DNA from: Przewalskia tangutica
Taxonomy: Eukaryota; Streptophyta; Magnoliopsida; Solanales; Solanaceae
Direction of reading: 5' to 3'
DNA: 64,000 bases
Assembly: GCA_029844215.1 (NCBI GenBank)
Contig: CM056740.1
Coordinates: 21,123,873-21,187,872 of the forward strand
Under the pieces are notes generated by a model. That model was not told the DNA's origin. It saw nothing but the letters and a program-made list of their open reading frames with translations, and made no database searches. A program made the position numbers and the translations under genes. Positions 56,698-64,000 of the stretch are shown here, one piece after another; the first letter of the stretch is position 1, and the number at the start of each line of letters is the position of its first letter.

Positions 56698-57379
56698 TGT
56701 CACACCCCGAAAATCGGGCCCGTGACTGGTGCCTTACCCCGGGCACCCTAGCGATACAACATCAGAGAAAACCAGCGGAAATAAAAACTTTAAACATGAA
56801 ATGAGAGACATGATAAATAAACAGGCCAACCAAAACAGTTGCCTTCAGTATATACATAAAACCCGAACAGTTTAATCCTTTTACAACCCCGCCACAACAG
56901 ACCTCTAAGATTTACAACAACTATGACGGGACAGGGCCCCGCCATACCCCTGAATGTACAAGAACCTACAACTCAGGGAACACATACCAAAAGATAAGCC
57001 TCCGGAGAAACGGAGCTTCCCAACACGCTGAATGTGATCCTATAAGCGGGGATCGACAGTCGATGTACCTTTTACCTGCGGCATGAACGCACTTCCGCGA
57101 GGTCGCATAACAGTACTAAGTATGTGAAATCAGAAATCAGTAAATGAAATCATAATAGTCTATATAAGCGAGACATGTATGATGACCAACTACGATGCAT
57201 AACATATAACCGATTACCTCAAGTCGTGACTCACGCCTCCAAATTATCACTCGTGCGTGGAATTTCTTCCTCACCGCTGCGATTTATGATATAACAATAC
57301 CAAGGAGTATACATGAACACCAGGTCCCACCTGTGTCATAAAAAAACCGTACAGGACAAGTACAACTACCGGATCCGAC

Positions 57380-57640
57380 CGTGCCAATAATACAATGCAA
57401 CCACAAACACGGGCGATACGGCAAGTCAGAGCCGACTATCGGATACAAGGCCGGTCACACACCGACCGGCAAGTACGGTGACCACGGGGACCAAGGTCGT
57501 ATCACGAAACTTCGTCACTATCTCGAGCGGGCAAGTCAGGGTGACTACCAGATACCAAGGCCGAATCAGTCACGAGACGGGGCAAGTACGAGAGCCGACC
57601 ACCGGATACCCAGGCCGAACAGTAAGAACCTCAACCAGTC
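57380..57640 (-). repeat. Degenerate tandem array in the J 3' LTR slot
   Basis: Irregular units with GGGCAAGTACGAGAGCCGAC and CCGGATACCAAGGCCG, about 680-940 bp from the primer-site end. K, otherwise a close relative, has the unrelated 33-bp array at the same place. The partner in the 5' LTR is at about 62970-63240. Confidence 0.75.
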
Positions 57641-59657
57641 AACCGGCCCTCTATCGAGAGACGCGGTAACACAGAAACACCACACTTGCACAACAAAGGC
57701 TATCATCACAAGCATAGGCAAGTTTCACATCACTCAAAGTACCTTCATTTTATGCCAAAGTCCGGGTTTTAACCCTAAAGTACTACGTACGTTAAATTCT
57801 TTAAAAGAGATCCATTACTTTTATCAAAGTCACCCGATACCCGTAGTATTAGAATGACCGACCCACATTCCTTTTCAAAATCAAGTAACAACATTCTTTT
57901 CCTAAGTTCCAGTTTGCCTAGTTTCAATTACTCAAGCTTCTCATTTTCAAATGGTTTCATAGTTCATAAACTTAATCACTTGATTTCTTTTTAGAACAAT
58001 TGAGTAATATATGTCTCACGTGAGTAGGTTATTCTTGTTTACAACATTCTTATTACGTGACCATGATCTAGAAAATGTAATATCATTTTGTCTCATCTTA
58101 GTTTCTATGCAGATGGAGGTTTCTACTGGTTTTAATACAATTCATCATTATTCAATACATTTTCCTTTATTAACGCTGCAGTTGGTCCTGTCGATACACA
58201 TTCGATTTCAAATCAAGAAACATTATCCTTTAAATAAAACCAAGTACTCATTACTCACGAATGAGGTTTCACACAAACATTCACATTTAAAACAAATAAG
58301 TTAAGTCTCTTATCTTATAAGATCAAGTCTCTTAACTTCTAACATCAGTAAACCATTTTCTTTACCTCTCTTAAGACATTATACCTAACTCCCCATCAAG
58401 CTAGTATAACTCTTTTTAAAACCTTTTTAAAACAAAGTGTTACTCTCCCTTCCAAAACGATTTATAAATCTTTTGAAATACATCAAGTTCTTTATTATAA
58501 CAAGCCAGTTATAATTCACATCAGTTACCTTTTAAAACCACAAAGTATTTTCTTACCTACATAAAGTTGTTATAACCAACTTCCCATAAAGCCGTTATAA
58601 CACTTTATGTTTTAAGAACAATCAAACACAGTTAACACATGTACGTCTACCGTACTACATAGTTCACACATATCATGCTAGAAGAGATAGGAAGAGGTTC
58701 ACATACCTCGCGACGATTTAACGACAATAAGCAAAATGCTCCAAGTACTACAACCTTGCTAGCCCTTTCCACTCCTCGAGTAGAATACGCTACTCTTAGT
58801 ACTTTCACCTATAAAGGCCACAAACGTCTATTAAATCTTAAACACACGTTCCCATCTTTCTACAGAAAATTCGGCAGCACCTCCCCCCCCCGCAACAGCG
58901 TAAATCTCCTCCTCTATCGAGGTCGGCTACCAAGCCAACCAGGGGGGGGGTTAACACGTCTAACCGGACGCGTACAATTCTACTATACAGTAATACTACA
59001 CAAGTCTACTGTAATACAGTCCTATGTAATTACAGTTCAGTTCAGTTCTTTATTCTTCAGGCTTAAGTCAAAAGACATTGCCAACAACTACGTTCAGTTC
59101 TATATATAGTATACAACACTATATTTTCAACACTTATGTAATTTCCAATTACAATAGGGGGACAAGATATTTACCTCGATAAGCCCAAAAATTATCCGAG
59201 TTTAAAGTCGCTCCTGAGCAAGGTTTAGCTCCTCCTCCGAGTGCTCCAATCCGCTCCAAACAACCCTTAGAAGTTCTACGCAACTTCTACTCCATACTTC
59301 AACAACGGGTGAAGATTTTCCTTAGGGTTTCGTGTAGAGGCTAAGGAAAGTATAATCGTATTTTCCGGGTTTTTCGTACAAAGGGTACTTTGGAAAGTAC
59401 TACAAGGTATTTGGGCTAAAGTATTTTGGACATTATAACAATACTTAGGAGAGTATTTCTATACCACAACAAAGGGTATTATACGAAAACAACTAGACTA
59501 GGGGTACCCCACCACACACCACAAAGGAGAGGAGGCTCTCGCCACAAAGGCCTATCTAGGGAGTGGGCTCTGGGACGAGAGTCAAACAAGAGGGGAGGGG
59601 AAGGATAGCAAGACTTGGAACATATTTGGAATGGATGAAGTCTTCACACTTAGGGGG

Positions 59658-59665
59658 TATTTATA
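59658..59665 (-). promoter_or_regulatory. TATA box of the J 3' LTR
   Basis: Sense TATAAATA, 445 bp from 60110. Confidence 0.65.
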
Positions 59666-60110
59666 GCAAAACCAAAAGCCAACCAATGGCCAAGATCAAG
59701 CCATGTGCAAGGCAAGTGTAAGGCCAAGATCAAGCCAAGTGCACCCTAACCCTACTCCACAAAACACTCCACAAAACAAGCCACAAAACAAGGCACAAAA
59801 GAGGGAGCCAATCGGCCAAGGCCAACCAAGGCCTCTTGGACGCCCAAATCGTCCAAGCCCCCACTTGCTTCCAATGTGAGGGTGACACATGTCACCCTCC
59901 CGTTGGTCCGAAATGTTTCGTCTCTCGGAAAAATCCGCAAAAATTATAAATGACATAGCCGGAATTTTCCCTACGAAAGCTGTGGAAACGTTTCGTCGAA
60001 AAACGACTCCTTTCGGCACTTGTGTACAAATTTCGAAACTATGCCTACTTAAGGCTCAAATTGTACACGTACGCCCTCACGTACATACTCTGGAAATACG
60101 GGGTATAACA

Positions 60111-60935
60111 TTCTCCCCCCCTTAGAAACATTCGTCCCGAATGTTCCTTCAAGGTCTCAAAACAAACAGGCGTCAGTATAGTCTTCACTGCTATACGTAC
60201 GAAAACAATCATGCCACACCTGGCCACAAAAACATACGTTCACTTTTCCCCTTTCTCGTAGTACTCGTCACGAACACTCGAACTCGTTCTAGTATCCGTA
60301 CCACACTTCTGTCAACGCTTCTGTTTCCAACCCTTGGAGTCACTACCTCCAAACTTGGTCATCTCACTAACCTCGATTTCCCCTAAGGCCATTCCCGGCC
60401 TTCACGAACTGATTCTGATCGAACGCATCCACGAACTCATACGATGGTCATCTAAACTTGGGCCTAGCACCCTCGTGACCCTACCACCTGGCGGGACCAC
60501 CCCGAACCGACCCCAAACCGGGTTCTGGGTTGACCCGCAAATGGTCCTCAACCCGACCCCCAACCGCGCCAACTCTTGCTCCTCGACACGGAACAATCTT
60601 ACCTATTCAAGCCATGAAAGCTACCACTTCCATCCCACATTACTCATGGACTTATCACACAATTATAACCCACGTACACTACGCATTCTGATAAAGGTCA
60701 AACATAAAAATAAATCTTTTACTCAAGACGACCTTACCTGTAAGGTCTCAACATAAAATGTCCTAAAGTTCACACTTTCCATGCCCCCAGGCTTACCCTT
60801 TTTCATCAACCATGCTCCTAAATCACATTTTAGCACAAAGCTATCCGAACATAACACTAAACACATCATCAACATCAATACAATATAAGTCTCTAGAGGG
60901 TTAAGGATATACCTGAAAATAGGCGGTTCAAAGGA
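60111..60935 (-). other. Non-coding interior of element J with polypurine tract and inverted repeat
   Basis: Purine tract (display TTCTCCCCCCCTTAG), perfect inverted repeat AACATTCG-TCC-CGAATGTT at 60127-60145, then sequence shared with K and B. It ends in CTCTAGAGGGTTAAGGATATACCT before gag. No pol motif. An open frame at 60334-60756 on the other strand is not kept in K. Confidence 0.7.
60127..60145 (-). other. Polypurine-tract-proximal inverted repeat (J)
   Basis: AACATTCG-TCC-CGAATGTT, perfect arms. Confidence 0.8.
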
Positions 60936-62127
60936 CCGCTAAAACTGGGAACTCCCACCGCGACCTCTACCGGGGCCTTCCGGTGTACGAACATCCTGCC
61001 TGGCTACGGAAGGTGAAGAACCCGCAACTGCTCTAGTAGTCCTTGCTATCCTACCAGTGCTACCCTGCCTGGACGATCTCTTGCGGATGGCCCTGTTGGC
61101 CGCAAAAATAACAATCTCCCGAGTTAGTACGACACTCTCCCTTATGGAGCTTTCCACAACAGCCACACTGAGACAAGGGCAACCTCATCCGGCGAGCACT
61201 CCTGCTCCCCTGAAAATCTGAAACCTGGGAGCCCCGACCTGCTCCTGAATATCCCGAAGGTCCCGAAAGCTGTGGAGGACCACTCTGTACTGGCGGAGGT
61301 ACATAACTAGTCTGCCGCTGAGACGGTCCGCCTCGAAAGTCACCAAAGGACCCTGCTGTTCTGGCCCTCTTCTGCTGACCTTGGTCATTCCGTCGATTTA
61401 TCCGCTCCTCACATCCAAGTGTATACGCCTGCATGCGGGCAATGTCCATGCCCGGCTGAAGAGCTACACCCGAACAACTCTCTGCAAGGCAATCATCGAG
61501 CCCTGTAACATATCGGTGCACTCGATCCTCCATACTAGCTACTAACGCGGGGACGTACCGGGCCAATGAGTCAAACTCCACATTGTACTCCCGAACCGTA
61601 CGCCCGTTCTGCCGTAACACCAAAAATCTGTCGGCCCGAGCCCTCCTCATCTGGGGAGGCAAGAAATGTGCAAGAAAGGCCTCTGAGAACTCGTTCCATA
61701 CCGCTGGAAGTGCATGCTCTCCCCTGGACAGCTCCCAAGAATCAAACCAGTCGACTGCGGTATCACGCAGTTGATGTGAACCTAGGCCACCTACTCGATC
61801 TCCGATGACTTGATCACTCTCATGATCCATTGAATCTTGGATGAACTCTGCGGATCATCCTCGTGCCTCGACCCATAAAACTCGCGGCTACAACTCGTAA
61901 AATCCGTAGCCTCGAACTATCGATCTAGGGTGAACCATCGTGCCATCGGCTGCTGCGTCCGGCTATCCTCAAGTCGCCACAACCTCGCCATTAATCGCCC
62001 ACTCCTTGTAACTCATCTCCTCTGCTCGGTGCGGGATCGAGGCTCAGTATCGTGGTCTCGCCACGCTCTGCTCGCAGATCCTCTCACGCTTTGCCTTGCC
62101 GCCCGGGCGGGTTGCCTTCGCAGGCAT
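60936..62127 (-). pseudogene. gag of element J (core retained, longest frame 61060-61830)
   Basis: The best-preserved Gag in the window. The start ATG is at 62127-62125; the N-terminus is broken by shifts until 61830. From 61830 to 61060 the frame is open for 256 residues: core GSHQLRDTAVDWFDSWELSRG, WNEFSEAFLAHFLPPQMRRARADRFL, REYNVEFDSLARY, MEDRVHRYVTGL; linker with KRARTAGSFGDFRGGPSQRQ and Pro/Gly/Ser-rich repeats; first zinc finger CGCCGKLHKGEC; second CYFCGQQGH, after which the frame shifts. The order matches Solanaceae Ty3/gypsy (chromovirus) Gag. It would build particles and bind RNA. No protease or pol lies downstream, so this is a gag-only element. Confidence 0.88.
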
Positions 62128-62234
62128 AATCGTAAAACGAAACACGTCGGAGGGTCAATCTTATCACACGCCTCTAAGGCACGATCTCGTAATGAGAAGA
62201 ATGGAAACCAATCCTAAATGTCCTATAGCCTCAC

Positions 62235-62265
62235 GATTATAGATGTGGTGCAACACACCGATAAT
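62235..62265 (-). other. Leader hairpin of J, loop damaged
   Basis: Outer GATTAT/ATAATC and inner GTG/CAC arms remain. The loop reads GTGCAAC, lacking the CA that makes GTGCAC in the sisters. The nearby sequence has other small losses, so this may be a consensus error. Confidence 0.55.
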
Positions 62266-62307
62266 CAAGACTCTACTAGACACGGTCAGACACTTTCAGG
62301 ATTAATC

Positions 62308-62319
62308 GCTCTGATACCA
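62308..62319 (-). promoter_or_regulatory. Primer-binding site of J
   Basis: Sense TGGTATCAGAGC, initiator-Met type, three bases from the 5' LTR. Confidence 0.86.
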
Positions 62320-62322
62320 CTT

Positions 62323-64000
62323 TGTCACACCCGAAAATCGGGCGTGGTCGTGCCTTACCCGGGCACCCTAGCGATACAACATCGAGAAAACCAATGGAAA
62401 TAAAAACTTTAAACATGAAATGAGAGACATGATAAATAAGCAGCCAAGCAAGCGATTTGCCTTGGTATATACATAAAACCCAACAGTTTAATCCTTTTAC
62501 AACCCTCGCCACAACAGGCTGCACTTAAGATTTACAACAACTATGACGGACAGGCCGCCATACCCCGAATGTACAAGAACCTACAACTCAGGAACACATA
62601 CCAAAAGATAAGCCTCGAGAAACGGAGCTTCCCAACGCCGAATGTGATCCTATAAGCGGATCGACGATCGATGTACCTTTTACTGCGGCGTGAACGCACT
62701 TCCGGCGAGGTCAAGATCTGAACAGTACAGTATGTGAAATCAGAATGTAAATGAAATCATAATAGTCTATATAAGCCGGAGACATGTATGATGACCAACT
62801 ACAGTACCTACCATATAACCAGGTACCTCAAGTCCGGGACTCACGCCCTCCAAATTATCACTCGTGCCCGTGGAATTTCTTCCTCACTGCCGACAGTTTA
62901 TGATATAACAATACCACGGAGTATACATGAACACGTGTCCCACGTGTCATAAAAACCGTCAGACAAGTACAACTACCGGATCCGACCGTGCCAATAATAC
63001 AATGCAACCACAAACACGGGCGACACGGGGCAAGTGCGAGCCGACTACAGGATACTGGCCGGTCACGCAGGTGGCCGGCAAGTACTGGTCGACCACCAGG
63101 ACCAAGGCCGTATCACGAAACTTCGTCACTATCGAACGGGCAAGTCGGTGACTACCGGATACGGCCGAATCGCCACGAGACGGGCAAGTCGAGCCGACCA
63201 CCGGATACCCAGCCGAACAGAAGAAACCTCAACTACCAACCGCCTATCGAGACGCGGTAATACGTAAAACACCACACTTGCACAACAAAGGCTATCATCA
63301 CAAGCATAGGCAAGTTTCACATCACTCAAAGTACCTTCATTTTATGCCAAAGTCCGGGTTTTAACCCTAAAGTACTACGTACGTTAAATTCTTTAAAAGA
63401 GATCCATTACTTTTATCAAAGTCACCCGATACCCGTAGTATTAGAATGACCGACCCACATTCCTTTTCAAAATCAAGTAACAACATTCTTTTCCTAAGTT
63501 CCAGTTTGCCTAGTTTCAATTACTCAAGCTTCTCATTTTCAAATGGTTTCATAGTTCATAAACTTAATCACTTGATTTCTTTTTAGAACAATTGAGTAAT
63601 ATATGTCTCACGCGAGAGTAGGTTATTCTTGTTTACAACATTCTTATTACAAAGACCATGATCTAGAAAATGTAATATCATTTTGTCTCATCTTAGTTTC
63701 TATGCAGATGGAGGTTTCTGGTTTTAATACAATTCATCATTATTCAATACATTTTCCTTTATTAACGCTCGCATGGTCCTGTCGATACACATTCCGATTT
63801 CAAATCAAGAAACATTATCCTTTAAATAAAACCAAGTACTCATTACTCACGAATGAGGTTTCACACAAACATTCACATTTAAAACAAATAAGTTAAGTCT
63901 CTTATCTTATAAGATCAAGTCTCTCTTAACTTCTAACATCAAAACCATTTTCTTTACCTCTCTTAAGACATTATACCTAACTCCCATCAAGCTAGTATAA
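62323..64000 (-). repeat. 5' LTR of element J, truncated by window end
   Basis: TGTCACACCCG, the first 1.68 kb of the LTR. It matches 56698 onward, with array at about 62970-63240. The first 300 bp carry many short losses relative to the partner (e.g. GGGCGTGGTCGTGCC against GGGCCCGTGACTGGTGCC). The 63280-64000 part is almost identical. Confidence 0.9.

Larger units (their letters stand above)
56698..60110 (-). repeat. 3' LTR of element J
   Basis: TGTCACACCCCG to GGGGTATAACA. In display order: array slot 57380-57640, CATAAAG/GTTATAAC block 58560-58609, AG|GTATGTG motif near 58700, TATA 59658-59665 and palindrome 59878-59899. It matches K along most of its length except in the array and in 59740-59860, where J has its own sequence with a short CCACAAAACA repeat. 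Confidence 0.92.
43297..64000 (-). mobile_element. Element H: long-LTR, gag-remnant retrotransposon, broken by K and J
   Basis: The 3' LTR is 43297-45944. The interior is 45945-47133 plus 55797-56566, and the 5' LTR begins at 56567 and is cut after 131 bp by J (56698). Both LTR starts share a block not seen elsewhere (AACTAAGCAAACTGCGGAATTT, then a T-run and AACCAACGTGCGTGCAAGGG), which ties them together. The interior without K is about 1.95 kb. The left target copy would be AGACT; the right one is outside the window. It lies in the copia 3' LTR. Confidence 0.85.
56698..64000 (-). mobile_element. Element J: long-LTR, gag-only retrotransposon, right end outside window
   Basis: A reverse element in the 5' LTR of H. 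The 3' LTR is 56698-60110 (3.41 kb), the interior 60111-62322 (2.21 kb) and the 5' LTR starts at 62323 and runs off the window. The left target copy would be AAAGC. The primer site, purine tract and best Gag frame of the window are present. No pol is present. It is closely related to K. Confidence 0.93.

Noticed and set aside
60334..60756. 140-codon + strand frame in the J interior
   Set aside because: It is antisense to the element and not kept in K at the equivalent place.

Overview
The window is plant repeat DNA with no ordinary host gene, no tRNA or rRNA gene and no bacterial feature. Everything I can assign is LTR retrotransposon sequence, and the insertions are stacked inside one another. 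The gag remnants resemble the Ty3/gypsy (chromovirus, Tekay/Del-like) gag common in Solanaceae. The LTR ends, TG[TT]A[CT]ACCCC...GGGTCGTGACA, and an initiator-Met primer site fit that group. I infer an asterid eudicot, most likely a nightshade relative, in heterochromatin. Species cannot be read from this sequence.

Layout. The oldest visible layer is a decayed forward Ty1/copia element. It runs from 17045 to 43296 and is cut by later insertions at both ends and three times inside. Left of 17045, element D (reverse) sits in the copia 5' part. B (forward) sits in D, C (forward) in B, and A (reverse, 1-7438) in the LTR of C, so the nest is five layers deep. Inside copia lie E (18276-27737, forward, TSD ACGAG), F (29214-32999, a reverse solo LTR, TSD GCAAG) and G (34551-41942, reverse, TSD CTGAA). 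The copia 3' LTR is cut at 43297 by H (reverse). H carries K (47134-55796, TSD ACGGC) in its interior and J (56698 to beyond 64000) in its other LTR.

The insertions A-K belong to one superfamily of non-autonomous elements. Their LTRs are very long (2.6-3.8 kb) and their interiors short (0.76-2.6 kb). At most they hold a broken gag, and no protease, reverse transcriptase, RNase H or integrase is visible in them. Gag decays in steps: core present (D, K, J), core deleted (A, E, H), gag absent (G). They would have to be copied by proteins made elsewhere.

What they keep is cis-acting sequence. This includes the Met primer site, a hairpin just downstream of it with a self-complementary loop (GTGCAC, changed to GCGCGC in H), a perfect AACATTCG/CGAATGTT inverted repeat beside the polypurine tract, and a TATA box about 400-450 bp into most LTRs. 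Each LTR also has a slot about 640-1250 bp from its primer-site end that holds a tandem array whose unit differs between elements. G, with only 764 bp of interior, keeps both structural motifs and looks like a natural minimal set.

Many differences between sister LTRs sit at CAG/CTG triplets and look like read or consensus errors, so LTR divergence should not be used for dating without re-polishing.
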